A stretch of DNA of 64,000 nucleotides from Liopterus haemorrhoidalis (GCA_963971575.1 OZ020611.1:221146260-221210259), one strand, 5' to 3'. Counted from the stretch's first letter, positions 32,112 through 44,587 are shown. Notes: generated from the sequence alone by a model not told the origin. Numbers and translations: made by a program.

Positions 32112-32480
32112 AAATGAGTATACCAAATGCGCCACGACAAATGCGCACCTGACAAAAGCGCTACTAGACAAAAGCGTCCTGACAAATCCCGAAAAAAATA
32201 ATATCTACACATAATAATTCTTAATCATCCCTCGGTTTACAAAATAAAAGAATATTTAAAAAGAAAACAAAATCACTTCGCAGTGCAGTTAGCTGGTTTT
32301 CAACCTAAATATCGGCGGAAAACAGCAAAAAAAAAAAAAATCAGCTTAATAATTACTTGAATTTTTTGGGCGCATTTGTCGGGGCCCTTTTGTCCGAGGG
32401 CGCTTTTGTCAGGGGCACATTTATCGAATGTATTTATCGGGAAGCATATGCTGAAGTGTATTTGTCGGGTTACCATTAAA
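32112..32480. repeat. short GACAAAWGCGC repeats in inverted blocks
   Basis: At 32125-32190 five units of 14-16 bp follow one another with GACAAATGCGC or GACAAAAGCG. At 32370-32470 the same motif recurs in reverse complement (GCGCATTTGTC, GCGCTTTTGTC, ATTTATCG). This fold-back organisation suggests the two ends of a DNA transposon with short subterminal repeats. No duplication or ORF is visible. Confidence 0.6.
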
Positions 32481-33739
32481 ATGAACACCCTGTATATAAT
32501 AAAAAATATCAGTGACTTCATAAAAATTTCTATGTTACACTTCAATCCTAAAAACTATTACTAAAAATTATTATATCGTAACAATTTCTAAATCTCTTAC
32601 TATTACAAAGAAATAAAAAACCTAACCTTATTTTCCACAGTTGGAAAAATAAATTTTCAAAAGAAACCGTTATCCAACATATCATGTGTTCGAAATCCTT
32701 AGCACGATACAGGGCCGTATTTAGTTCTCCAGAGGCCAGTAAATAACGTAGGATACATCCATGTTGTGGCCGGGAGGAAGTGCAACTGTTTCTTTCAGAC
32801 CAGATATTGGAGTCATCGATCATACAGGCTGAGAGCTCCGCACCAATACAATATACATTATGGAACGTACAGACATACGTTACGTTATGTTACGTTACGT
32901 TAACTTACAGGGGATAAAAGGATTAAAAGGTAAAGGACCGATAAAAATATACTATAAAAGGAAAATTTATTGATGGTTATAATTAAATTTCCCTCAGGGA
33001 TTTTGTGGTGAAGGGAATGTTAGTAAGAAATTGAGGCTGCATTAAGTTAATATTTTAGTATATTTTATACAAAAAAATAAAACTTAATTAATTAAAACTT
33101 TGTGATTTTGTTTAAAGAGAGGCAAAACAGTATAGTTCTCAAAAATGTCTTATACAAACCTAAAAAACTGAAATTAAATTAGTAATAATCTATGCATCAA
33201 AATTTGCCACGAATTTTTATCTATCTAATAGGATATTTTTAATTGTAAACAAAAATATTATGTAACTGTCAAAAAACAAAGTCCATTATAGACCATTTTG
33301 TAAACCAATCGGCGCACATTTGCGTTAAGTGCGGCAAATTGTAGCTAAAGCTTAATTCAACAAACATGATTCTAGCAATTTTGTTCTATTTTGAAAATTA
33401 CTTAGTTCTTGTAGGTAGTGTTTTATTTTTCCGCGATTTTGAAACTTCCATGGTTCTCCATATAGATGCTCCGACTAAAAAGATTTAATTTTCGTACAGA
33501 CTACTTGTACCAACTAGCAATCCATTATCATCAAGTATAATATTTTTCGAAGAAGGTTCTAAACTATAGGTATACAATCATATAAAAAAACCAGTGGCGA
33601 AAGGAAACCTCCGCTAGACTTGCCCTCCCATAAAAAAAAATATTTAAAAAAAAATGTAAACTAAAAAAAAAAAATATTTTTAGATATTTAGATAAATCTT
33701 CAAAAATACATCAAATTATGTTCTATACAAATTTTTGTC
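32481..33739. other. no clear gene
   Basis: AT-rich. Tandem TTACG motifs at 32878-32902 and a possible hAT end, CAGTGGCGAAAGGAAACC, at 33593 are the only structure seen. Confidence 0.4.
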
Positions 33740-34137
33740 CAAGGCTTGCTTTACTAGTTACGAATTAATTATCATGACCATGGAAACGTTACATGTAAGT
33801 ATGAAAAAATTGAGACTTGGAAAAATTGTAAATAATTTTACAAAAATTTTTCGAAATTTTTCGTTTTATCAAAAAACGTCTCAAATAAAAGTTATTAGTT
33901 ATTGCATTTATAGTAACTTTTGTTCAATAAATTTTTTCGAAATATTTTTCTGTTGCTAAATATTCGCAAAAATATTAAAATCGACACGAGTAAACTCCCA
34001 TTTCTAGTCAACCGATTTTCATAAAAAACAATAGGGTTCTTCCTATTTAATAGGAGAATTTTTTAGTACCAGAACGAACTCTTTAAGTTAAACCGTTTTT
34101 GAGTTATCGTGTATACACACAGACACACAGACAGACA

Positions 34138-34174
<37 letters not shown>

Positions 34175-34306
34175 GGACGGCACTTCGAAAATAGGTTTTT
34201 TGGATTCCCTGGACCATGAAACGTGGTCATCCGTCAAAATCTCGACATCGAAAATTTTCGCGATTACAATACTTGCCCCTTATATATTAAGGTCGGGCAA
34301 GTAAAA
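33740..34306 (-). mobile_element. HINE-2 variant with (AC)n
   Basis: In reverse orientation it shares with the 44-48 kb family the blocks ATCATGACCATGGAAACGTT, AAATATTTTTCTGTTGCTAA and CACGAGTAAACTCCCATTT. The microsatellite position is filled by CACACA repeats (34118-34171), and the 5' end reads TTGCCCGACCTTAATATATA on the minus strand. It is a divergent subfamily with a different tract at the repeat position. Confidence 0.65.
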
Positions 34307-34381
34307 ACGTATTACTAAAACTATTTTTTTTTTACAAAACTACATAAATATAAAAGTTATTTGAAACCGACAAATATATTT

Positions 34382-35155
34382 AAAATCCTAGGCCCACAAG
34401 TAAAGGCTATGGAGGAACCAACCCTAGAAAATTCCACAATGTCTCTAAAAACCCTAGCCAAGCGACAAACAATGTGCTAGACGTGGCTCGATATGTGTAT
34501 CATAGAAATAAAATACAGTACCACAAAAAATAAACTATTATATAAAACTGATAATTTATAACAAAAATTCATTTTAAATACAAAAATACAGAATACTTAA
34601 TTTAAATTAAAATAAAACCGCACACGTGACCAAGAGACCAGCGTGTGCGAAACAAAATCTACAAGTTACGGCGCTGATGCGATAACTTGCAGAATAGAAA
34701 TATATGTTATAAAAATATTGAATTAACAATGAAATTGAACTGATGTAAAATTGGAATGGACTTACAATAGATGTTTTCCGTAATAATTACATAGAATATT
34801 TATCCCTTATCTTAAATATGTGGTACTGGTGTCCCAAAAAGCAGGTTCCTGGGTCCTCGGATGGTTTCTTCAACAGGCGTTGATGAACAAAATAATAAAT
34901 GATAACACCAAGAGGGTGAAATATCACTTAACTCGCGGTAGAGCCGCGTGAGTTTATTTAGAAATTGTTAAATAATAATTTGACAGGCGAATTACTCACT
35001 GATCAGGTCAACTAAAGTATATGAGTGATTTAGTGAAAAATAATGTTAAAACCGGCAAGTTTCGCTTCTCAACGGTTTTTCAAAACACAAAAATTTGGTG
35101 ATTTAAATTATATTAAATTAAATTAAATTAATAATAAGCACCTAGTGGGCGTGAA
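34382..35155. mobile_element. truncated relative of the 61.7-kb solo LTR
   Basis: It matches 61979-62765 through AAAATCCTAGGCCCACAAGT, GTCTCTRAAAACCCTAGCCA, AGCGTGTG, GGAATGGAC and the terminal GGGCGTGA (GGGCGCGACA in the other copy). The first 270 bp of that LTR are missing here. No target duplication can be assigned. Confidence 0.6.
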
Positions 35156-35229
35156 TAAAAGGGAAAACAGGGGTAACAGACGTCATCGAAAGGATTGCAA
35201 AATTAAAATGAAAGTTTGTGGTTCACAAC

Positions 35230-35425
35230 GTCAGAAAACATGCAAGCTCTGGAAAACCATAACTCAGCTGTGGCGCCCCTGGGTTGGAGAGAAAAAAGGG
35301 GAAGGCCGGAAATGAGACGAGGTGATGATATCCAAGCAACGTGCTGGATTTGCATAGTATAGAATGGCCTATAACCCACAGATAAAAGTGAAAACAAATA
35401 GGGGAGACCTATGTCCAAAATTGGA
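35230..35425 (+). pseudogene. LINE 3'-end fragment
   Basis: GRPEMRRGDDIQATCWICI and a closing GDLCPKLDK resemble the C-terminal end of RTE/CR1-like LINEs (GRPxxRWxDDI and GEAYVQxW). It ends in the AAT tract at 35426-35457, tail to tail with the LINE on the other strand. Confidence 0.5.
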
Positions 35426-35457
35426 TAAATAATAATAATAATAATAATAATAATAAT
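35426..35457. repeat. (AAT)n tract between two LINE 3' ends
   Basis: About ten AAT units. They may be the tail of the minus-strand LINE, of the plus-strand fragment, or of both. Confidence 0.85.
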
Positions 35458-37545
35458 TTATTGGTGTTATGTACATTATGAAAAAATGTTTACACAAGTC
35501 AAAAATTACATACATGTCAATTTAGATAAAATTACAATAGAAACAGATTACAATGATATTACAATATATTAAAATGAGGTTAGTTAACAATTAAAATATT
35601 TTGAAAAGTCGATAGTATAAAATTCACTTACATTATATAAACAGTTTTCCAGTAAAGGATTGCGGCTAGATACGTACCATTTTTAGATTACTTAATCTTA
35701 GTTTTGGTAGCCTTAGATTGCATTTACTCCGGATGTTATAATTGTGAGTATTATAAATTTTTGCAAAGTTAGAGGGATTTTCCTTTACATATATCAAACA
35801 GGTATATACAAATAAACTGTAAACAGTCAATATATTCGATTTAGTGAACAATGAGCGGCAATGAGCCCTGTAGGGCGCTTTGTTCACTATTAGTCTGACC
35901 TGTTTCTGTATTTTAAAGATGCGCTCAAGAAAACTGCTACCACTCCAGAGTAATATGCCATAAGACACACGTGACTGGAAAGTGGCAAAGTAAAAAATGC
36001 GTCAGGTTTCGTATGATACACGATTTAAGTTTTCTCAACGCAAAATTATGTTTCCTTAACGAAGACGCAAGAAAATCAATATGCCGTTCCCAATTTAATT
36101 GGCCGTCGATAATTAAGCCTAGGAACTTGACTGGTTCGCCAAAAGTGATGTCGTTGGCTATGTTCCGGTTTAGCGAGAATATTAAATTATGAGTTTTATT
36201 CTCATTTAGGGTAAGGAGATTGGCAGAAAACCAATCTTTGGCTTTGCTCATCGACTGCTCGGCTATTTGGTGCAGTTTTTCAGGAGAGGAATGTCTGGAT
36301 AATATAGTGGTGTCATCTGCGAATAGGATGACATCAGAACTGCCAGAGGAAACATATTTTGGTAGATCGTTTATGTATAATATAAACAATAAAGGACCAA
36401 TAATAGTTCCTTGGCCCACCCCGTATTTGATATTTTTTATAGATGATGAAATACCATTTTGTGTTACGAATTGCGATCAGTTCGTTAAGTAGGATTCAGT
36501 GACTGAATTAGCTACGCCGCGAATTCCGTACGACTCAAGTTTTTTTAATAGTAACTTGTGAGGTATGCAATCAAACGCTTTTGACAGATCATATAGCGTT
36601 ATTTGGGTAACTTCATAATTTTCAAAGCCTTGAATGATGAATTTTATATGTTCGGTTGCTCCTTGGGTGGTGTTCATATTAGATCGGAAACCAAACTGTT
36701 TATTGTCTAAGATGTTGTTTGAAAAGATGAAGGAGGTTAGTCTACTTTTGAAAATTATTTTAAAATTAACTATTAGTTCCCATAATTCGTCGGAAAACCA
36801 ATTTATTATTATTTGATCCTCTACTAGTTCTAAAGCCTTGCTTAAAACAGTTCAAAAAAATCCTTAAGAAATTGTTAAATGCTAAATTTGTATCGGAAAA
36901 ATATTCTACTAAATTAAAAATTTCTTTCCCTAATAACTCAACAATTTTTTGAAGACTCTGTGGAGTTATGTATTTTTTAGAACAGACTTTTTCATTTTTT
37001 CGGCATTTCTTAAGATGTAAATTAGAAAATTTAGTTGCAAGGTATACTCCGAAATAATCGGAAATAGCAGGATTTTCAACTAAAATATTATAATTTGATT
37101 TGTCAATGTTATTTATAATATTATCAATGCATGTTCCATTTTTAAGGTAGGAATACCGAGTAATTTGTTTATGAGTAAAGAAAAAACCATAACTTTCAAT
37201 TACATCGTTAAAATACTTGCAATTTATGTCGTCTGACAAGAGATCCACGTTAAAATCGCCACAAATAAATGTATCAATATTTTTTGAACTAACAAATTGT
37301 AAAATCTCATTGAGTTTTCCAAGAAAAATATCAAAATTTCCCGCAGGAGATCTATATACTGCTATAATCAGAGTATTAAAATCCACCAACTTAACTGCAG
37401 TAATCTCACGAAATGTATGTAATGTAAGTAATCTCATGAAATTCAATAGACAAATTAGAAATTTTCACTAGGGGTGCGATGGTATATAAAGATTTGACAA
37501 AAATTGACACCCCTCCGTGATGAAATGAAGGCTTATGAAGTAGGA
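35426..37545 (-). pseudogene. Jockey-type LINE with endonuclease and RT domains
   Basis: The minus strand holds the C-terminal part of an APE-type endonuclease (AVYRSPAGNFDIFLGKLNEI, FICGDFNVDLL, GTCIDNI, SDYFGVY) at 37446-36766. RT follows: LYDLSKAFDCIPHKLLLKKL at about 36600, GTIIGPLLFILYINDLP, VILFADDTTIL (catalytic FADD near 36330), and KFLGLIIDGQLNWERHIDFL. The C-terminal part contains NYNIRSKCNLRLP. Stops and frameshifts occur near 36760, 36480 and 35970. The start of the endonuclease is lost by 5' truncation near 37545. The 3' end finishes in a TTA-type tail. Confidence 0.88.
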
Positions 37546-39473
37546 AAAGTAGAAGGTAATTAACGGATGCAGTACAGAACTCCTGACTCCCCTATTCTAG
37601 AAATTAACCCGAATTTGTGATAGATTTGAAAATAGAATACGAAATAATAAACTACTTATATATATATATATATATATTCTGATTGTATACGTATACGGTT
37701 TCTATCTATACGTAAAAACCTTCCCTTTCTTTATTTAATTTAAAAGAAGAATATACAAAATTTATAAAAGAATATAAAAAATGTAAATGACTTGGCATTT
37801 ATCATAGTTAAATAAAATTATATGAAGGATTTCTTGAACAACATGTACAATACCCAGTGGATGTTCACAGTCACATTTAAATCACATAATTCTGGAATAA
37901 AACATAATTTAAAAATCCGCTTTAAAACACAGAGCACAATTTCCCATAACAATTTTGTTAAACGACAAAACGACAACATTATTTTATTTCCATTACCGAA
38001 AATGCAAATCATGGACTGGGTTTTGCTTTCAACAATGGCTGCAATGTCACCAGTCACTATATCATTCCACACTCTCGACCAAACTGTACTTTTTAACCAT
38101 GTACTGTACATTCGCTGTCCGCTATAAACGTCGCCATTAAATTATAATAACTGTACAACTAACACAAAACAAATGGCAAGTTATTCTCTCTCCTTGTTCC
38201 ATGGACCTTTCAACCCCTTTCCAACTCCTGACTCTGCCGACTGCCACTGACTATTCTCTAGCGAACTTTATGACCGACCGCATAGTTTAATATGCGTGTG
38301 GTGTATTGAATTTTCAATGGTTAGGTCTGTTTTATATGTTTGCTTTGGTATTTTAGAGAAAATTGCACTTAACTATTCATTTGCGGGAGCGATATGAAAA
38401 TTTCGTGACCTCATAATGAAACACTACTTTTTTCTCTCTGGAACTACTTTTATTATTATTACTACCATTATTTCGGCGGTTCTATAGCGTTCTCTCGATT
38501 TTCTGGCGCTAGATTTCTTTTCAACTTAACCAGTTGCATTCATTTCGTCCATATTCTTTGATCTTCCTCTATTTAGCTTTTCCGTTAGTATCCACTGCAG
38601 TATCTGTTCTGGACGATTACTACACAATGGCTGCAAAACCTGGGATATGATAACTTCCAGCAAATATGTTTCAGGTCGTCGTGAATTATAGAAAATGTAT
38701 TGCTCTTTAATTTAGTATAGATATATTTTTGTTGCATTTTGCAATAGAACAACTTAAAAAACATCCGTAACATAATTTGGCCGGAAAGGATAATAAAACA
38801 AGATCTCTGGGACCGAACCTGTCTAGACACAATATAGTTCCAAATTCATCGTAGGAAATGGAGCTTGATTGTACACATCTTAAAAAGAACTAAACACCAA
38901 TACCGCTAAGATGACTTTCAAATAAACTTCACAATGATCCGGCGAAATGGTCACTCTCTCAAAAATTTTGACGGTGAACGCGAAATAATACAAGCAAAAG
39001 CTCTCAACCAGTCGAACTCAAAACGTCAGTTTTCATTTCAAAAACATATTTTTTACCCTAATTTATATTGAAAATATAAAAAGCGAGAAAAACCTCATTG
39101 CCTACGGAAAACCAAATTATAAATCCGTCTATGGCCTGCATACTAGGCTGAATCATGGCACCATGTTCAATTTTATTAATTTTAAAAAATACACATAAAT
39201 GTATTTATTTAAGGACTATTTAAAACAAATTTATTAACTGATCGACTTCACTCTGAACTTGATACCTACTTGAATTCTTCCAAAAAAATAATATGACAAT
39301 AAAACATGGTAAAGTTTTTACAAAATACCGATCATAATTTACTCCTGCGATACCGCGGTAAAACAAGCAATAGAAAAGAGGATGGGAGACGCCAACAAGC
39401 TCCAGATTGTCGTCGTCTCATCAAGGAAGAAAGTTTGAGTCAGGTTTCATCTAGCACCAAGCAGCGAGATAAA
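37546..39473. other. no recognisable gene
   Basis: Contains a (TA)n run at 37658-37677. Overlapping ORFs on both strands at 37818-38140 are mutually exclusive and unrecognised; neither shows a conserved motif. Confidence 0.4.
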
Positions 39474-40104
39474 AGGTCTGTTCGTTTATCTTATTCTAAC
39501 TTGTCCTTAAAACAAGGTCGTGACGTCATCAGAACTTTATTTCACAGGAAATAGATGATGGTACAAACGAACGTATTTTGAACAAGTTACTGCAGTTTAA
39601 CCTATCCTAATATACAACTGTCATCTGCTGTCACTTTTATTAGACTATTTTCTATAAAAAATATATTAGTAAATAAAACAGTCCACATTATAAAATCATT
39701 GACGGAACATATGCTTCTTCAATCAACGATAAAATACATAATTTATAGGTTATAGTTGATTATAAATGTAATTATTATATTTACCACAAGAAAAAATATA
39801 ACATTCATCCTCGATTAAGGCTTCACCTGTTGAACAATTCACCAAAAATGCTTTTTTCAAATTTTTTTTTACGATTTTAGGTTATTCAAACAAACAAAAT
39901 AAAGTCAAAAAGAGTGACGTCACTAACTTATTCTAACTTGTCCCAACTTGTACTTCCTTTAGACGTAGTACAGTTTAGACAACTTAGAACCTGTTCTGAA
40001 TTGACAAACGAACAATACTTGGACAGTTCAGAACATACCAACGAACGCTTTTTTGGAATTCAGACAACTTAGAACAGTTTGGATAACACAAACGAACACA
40101 CCTA
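39474..40104. mobile_element. candidate MITE, about 630 bp
   Basis: Left end AGGTCTGTTCGTTTATCTTA and right end AACACAAACGAACACACCT are imperfect inverted repeats. ACTTRGAACAGTT and CAAACGAAC-like motifs recur several times near the right end (39975-40100), and TTATTCTAACTTGTCC occurs twice (39492 and 39929). No duplication is certain. Confidence 0.5.
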
Positions 40105-41415
40105 AAGAAAAAATTATTAACCTAGAATATTGGTGGAATGAATAGGCCTTTTGGTGCTATTTTCGAAGTAACATTTTGCTACTAAAATTTGTTGCCGGAA
40201 CTTTTACCGAAAAACCTCGAAAAAGCTGCAAAAAATATCTGCGTTCCATGTCAAAATTCGAAAATAATATAACTATACTAAATAAAAGAAGAATACATTC
40301 TCTATAATTTATTTTTCATATATATATCTTTTTTTGTGGGATGAACGGATTCGCCGCTAGAGCGCCGCATAGTTGATAATTTTTTCAAATTCATGAAAAA
40401 TGTACTTTTCGCTTCAATTAACGCAAAATAGTATATTAAGTATCATTTTTATGGTGGAGTTACAGACGCAACAGGGGTGAGAGGCGTGGTGTTATATTTG
40501 AAAGTTCGAATTTCATGGTGGCGTTATAGGCGCAATAACCTAAAAGTTTATACAAGTATTTGGGGTAAACGGTTATTCAGTTTCATTAAATATGTCATCA
40601 AATCGAAGGAGATATCTAGTTCTTTTATATACACATTTAGACTTACTGCGATATGAAGAAAAGCGATGGTGGGTACGTTCCATATATATGTGCATAGAAA
40701 CAGAAGGCAACAGGGAGATTATTTTAACTTGTTGCAAGAAATGAGACACAAAAACACAGACAGTTACTTCAATTACAAGAAAAAAATTTAATACTCAATC
40801 TTTTTTACTTGACGTCATAGTTTAGAATGTATATTCTGTTGGCCCCTGCTTCGGGGTGTATTACTAATATACCCACTGCATGACATTTCTGCAGACTAGA
40901 TATCTGAAACCGAATCCATAATAATAAACTTTATGACTGCCGACAACATTGTAAAAGTTGCTATTTCGCTACATCAATTTACGTTTTTTTAATTTTTGTT
41001 TGTTTTTTTTTGGGCAATTAGTAAGTTTCTCGCTAAAGATCTCACCATTCCGAAAAAATATATCTTTTTCTATGGTTTCGACGGTGCAGCCAGCGCTAGA
41101 GTTGAAATTTTTTAACTTGCAACACCGACGTTGTAACCCCGCGCCTACGACACCATGGTATGGTTTTTTTTTTTTTTTAAATAGTGCGTTCCTATTGCTT
41201 GAATTTCTTGTTCTACGCTTCCAACAACCGCATGAAAATAATACATTATGCAACGAGCGTGGAATGATGGTCATTTCACACAAGTATGAAAGTTGCTCCA
41301 CAAGCCGCAGGCAAGTAACGCAATTCATACAAGTGAGAAATGACTATTCCATGCTAGTTTCATACTATGCTTTTTCTACGACTATACCTTTATTACTTAT
41401 TTAATTTTTTATTCA
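40105..41415. other. no recognisable gene
   Basis: Two long overlapping ORFs on opposite strands (40958-41404 and 41328-40969) share low-complexity Phe/Lys stretches. I recognise no domain, and neither has supporting context. Confidence 0.4.
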
Positions 41416-41900
41416 GTTCCCTTTAAAAACTAACCATAATTTGACAATTGACATTAGACTTATTTATTTCGTAGCGTAGCAACGGTCATGTACGTGTCAT
41501 ACAGAATGTAAATTCAGTTAAAATAACAATACTTGCGTCAGCTAATTAACTGACTGATCAAGACCACCTGTATCAAAAATATATTTGCAAAATTCGACAA
41601 TTTTAACTGTAACGATTCGACAATTTTGGTTTCGACGGAATTAGATTTTCAAATCTAGTAACTTTTACCGTTTGATTGAAGCATTTGATCATTTTCTCTA
41701 GGGAAAGCTTGCTTCAATGTATAAAAAACTAGCTAGTGCCAACTTGAAAAAAATTAAATTCCATTTAGTACCGCCTAAAGGTTTGGAATAGTCCATATAT
41801 TGTTTAATTTTAATCAGGTTTCCTTTAAAAATAACAATAATTTGACATATGCTTTCAACCTATTTATTTCCTTGCTTAGCAACTGTCGGCCATTGTTGCT
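41416..41900. repeat. MITE right half between diverged direct repeats
   Basis: 41416-41490 and 41818-41893 are diverged direct repeats (CCTTTAAAAAYAACMATAATTTGACA, TTATTTC, TTAGCAAC). Between them, 41650-41800 ends TAGTACCGCCTAAAGG then TTTGGAATAGTCCATA, matching the right end of the MITE at 754-1161; the interior GTAACTTTTACCGTTTGAT pairs with the inverse in that copy. The left end of this copy was not found. Confidence 0.5.
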
Positions 41901-42304
41901 TGAACCTGTTATGTAATGAGCTCATTAAGTCACAGGTCAGCAGTGTGTAATAAAAAGGAGTGGGGAATGTGCTACATTTACTAATCACTGACCCGACGGT
42001 AATGAACGTATGCCACGAATATATAGATATTCGTGGGAAAGTATTATTATTACGTCAATTCTGGTAATTTCCCAAAATATACCATTATTTTAGAGATTTT
42101 TTTATTACGTAAATTTACGGAAGGTTAACTGGAGACTGTGAAAAGGACCTACCCCATCGTTGCTTTTCTTTTCTACCCATTCATGTGAATTTTTCGAGGC
42201 TCCATACCAGCTCTGGACCTGATGGTATGTTTCGAACGAAAGCTTACGTAATGCTCGGTGGTAGAGACGCGATGTTACACCTGGTTTTGTAGGGTGTTGA
42301 GGGT
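41901..42304. other. no gene; short hairpin
   Basis: CCACGAATAT ATAG ATATTCGTGG at 42014-42037 is a perfect 10-bp stem. Otherwise there is nothing I recognise. Confidence 0.4.
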
Positions 42305-43590
42305 ACACATTTCCAAAATGAAATGGCCACCCTTGTTAGGAAGCTTAATAAAGCGGTAATGGGTTTATGGCAATAATCTCAAGACTTATTACAGTAAAAA
42401 GAATATAAGAGGTATTAAGGGAATTTTAAATTTAATTCGAATTTAATGTAAACTAGTTCAATTGAAGTTTCTTAAGAACCATTAAGGATATTTTCCAAAT
42501 TTATGTTATGTATGTAAAGAAAAATATTATTTGTCAGAAGATTGCAAAGTTCTGATACTGAACGTTTATAAAAAGTTAGTTTCGGAAAGCAATGACAAAC
42601 CTATACTTAAAACTGCGGAATTAACTAGTATTTCATACAGAACAATTCAACGTATCATTGTTTGTGTCAAAAATTAGAAGCGAAAACGACCCGATTTACA
42701 AGTTTTCAAGAAAATAGATAGTTTTATGTCTAAAACAATAATAAATAAAATATACGACTTTCATTCGAAAAATATAGTGCCAACTGTGCATCATTTAATA
42801 AAAAAGTTGAAAGAAGACGGAATAACATTTCCATATAAAGTTAGCCATATGTATAATTATTCGAAGTTGCTAGGATTTATTTTTGTTGCAAAAAAAGGAA
42901 TGATTTTTGTTTCTGCAAATTTGAAGTATTTTTTATAGACTATAAAGACTTTAAAACAAAACGATTTTTAAACATGCCTATATTTATAATTCAAATATAG
43001 CCACTCCTAAGCCTGATAAAAATGTGAAGGAATGTCATCATAGTTAATACCCAGCAAACATTCAACTAACGGCCGAATGCTGGCAAACTGCTTTTATGCT
43101 GGTAAATTACTGGCACCAAAAGTAAGTGCAACGCCAGTATTAATAATGTACTTCACATTTGTATTTCGCATTCCGCCTGTACGAAGTACTTTACCAGCAT
43201 TTTATAAGCACTCTTCTTCACTCATACTTTTTACTTAAAACCATCAGAAATAAATCTTGCAACTAATGCGATTATTTTGCACTTTACCGTTGCTGGGCCA
43301 GCAACTGATACATCAATGGGCCAGTAACGGCCCCGGGGACACCGGGGTACTGGCCCATTACTTTCAATGCCGGGGAGTATGTGCTTTACCAGTACTGGCC
43401 CGTATAAAAATGTTTGCTGGGTATAGTTCATTCTAAATTGCGTATAAGAAAACACGTTTATTTTAAATAATTATTCTTGTCCTGTCAACTGTTATTAACA
43501 GAACCACAAACTCAGCAGGTATAATTATTATACTGTCAGCCATTATTGGAATTAATAAGTGAGGGTGACCATTTCATTTTGGTAATACTA
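42305..43590 (+). mobile_element. DDE transposon copy B, keeps the transposase 5' half
   Basis: The left end TTTCCAAAATGAAATGGCCA and right end TGACCATTTCATTTTGGTAA pair, and both flanking regions match copy A at 29.7 kb. The remnant at about 42560-42905 reads KTAELTSISYRTIQRIIV, then SKTIINKIYDFHSKNIVPTV, LIKKLKEDGITF and YSKLLGFIF. This is the DNA-binding HTH and following helical region of a Tc1-related DDE transposase. The catalytic half is deleted, the reverse of copy A. A MITE is nested at 43049-43422. Confidence 0.75.
43049..43422. mobile_element. nested MITE, 374 bp, 9-bp duplication
   Basis: The ends ACCCAGCAAACATT and AATGTTTGCTGGGT are perfect 14-bp inverted repeats. ATAGTTAAT (43040-43048) and ATAGTTCAT (43423-43431) form a 9-bp duplication with one change. 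Copy A of the host transposon lacks it, which confirms the insertion. The interior repeats CTGGCCC and CCAGTAAC-like motifs. A 9-bp duplication would suit a Mutator-type or Merlin-type source; the family is not settled. Confidence 0.85.
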
Positions 43591-43591
43591 T

Positions 43592-44039
43592 AATACCATT
43601 GCAAAAATAAAATACAATATTTTAAATTTACGCAACAGAAAAAATGTTAAAAATAATCGTATTGTATATTAGGAAATTTGGAGAATTCGTGTTATTCGAG
43701 AAGCGAAAAGTTTATTTTTCATGAATTTAAAAAATTTACCAATTTTGCGGTACTGTAGAAGCGAAACCGTTCAACCCACAAAAAAAAAAAAAAAAACTAA
43801 TGAAAGCTAAATTAAGAGAATTTATTTCTTTTTAATTGAGTTTAGATATATTTTTTCGAATTTTCCAATAGAACCAAGGTATTTGCAAAAAAAAACATTT
43901 TTGAACGTATATTGAGGTTTTTTCGAAGTTTTGACCAAAAATTTAGTCGCGACATCTGATCTCGAAAACAGCACCTCAAGATCTATTCAGCCCACCAATT
44001 TCTAAGACTGTTTTGACCACCAGTTTCCTGGACTATAAT
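43592..44039. other. no recognisable feature
   Basis: AT-rich with A runs (43783-43797, 43888-43895). No terminal repeats or coding signal were seen. Confidence 0.45.
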
Positions 44040-44365
44040 GTCCAAATCAGTAGCGGCTGGTGAGTAAAATATTTGGGAGGACACATTTTTTCCCATATAT
44101 ATCTATTAAAATATAGTTATACGAGAAAAAAGTAAATAAATAAAAAATACCTGAAAATATGTTCTGCAACTCGAAAAACTGACAAATCTGGCACTTTTAT
44201 TAAGATTTATGGTCAATATTATTATTATCATTTTTGTAGTTATTACTTCTATTATTATTATTTTTATTATTAAAATTGCAATATTATTAAGACAATGCTT
44301 TGTAGTCAGAAACATAAAATATTTGGTTATTAATTAAGCAGATACCTACACATATTCACATGTAT

Positions 44366-44587
44366 TTAAATATTAGATTTAACCTTTTCGTTATGTTCTT
44401 TAATTGAACGTTTATACGCAGTATCAAGTTGAAATCGTATATTTACCGATCCCAGCATGGCAAATTTGACCGAATAATGCATATGTTTATGAGACACATT
44501 ATGTTTAAGAACTTTATCTTTGAAATGTTTAATATCTTTAACACTATTTACTGTCTTTATTTCATATGCGTCTGATGAGCAAATCAA
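44366..44587 (-). pseudogene. hAT transposase N-terminal fragment
   Basis: The minus strand gives SVKDIKHFKDKVLKHNVSHK, HMHYSVKFAMLGSVNI, and RFQLDTAYKRSIKEHNEKVK. This follows the pattern of the region after the TTF/MYM-type zinc finger in hAT transposases, where a KHLxxKIxxHExSxxH stretch precedes AQLDxxYRxSIxxHNxxV. The catalytic domain is missing. It lies inside hAT ends with a clear duplication, which supports the call. Confidence 0.7.

Noticed and set aside
37818..38140. Pair of about 100-residue ORFs on opposite strands
   Set aside because: Mutually exclusive, no conserved motif, and no supporting neighbours.
40958..41404. Overlapping 148- and 119-residue ORFs as a host gene
   Set aside because: They overlap on opposite strands, are low in complexity at one end and show no recognisable domain or splice structure.
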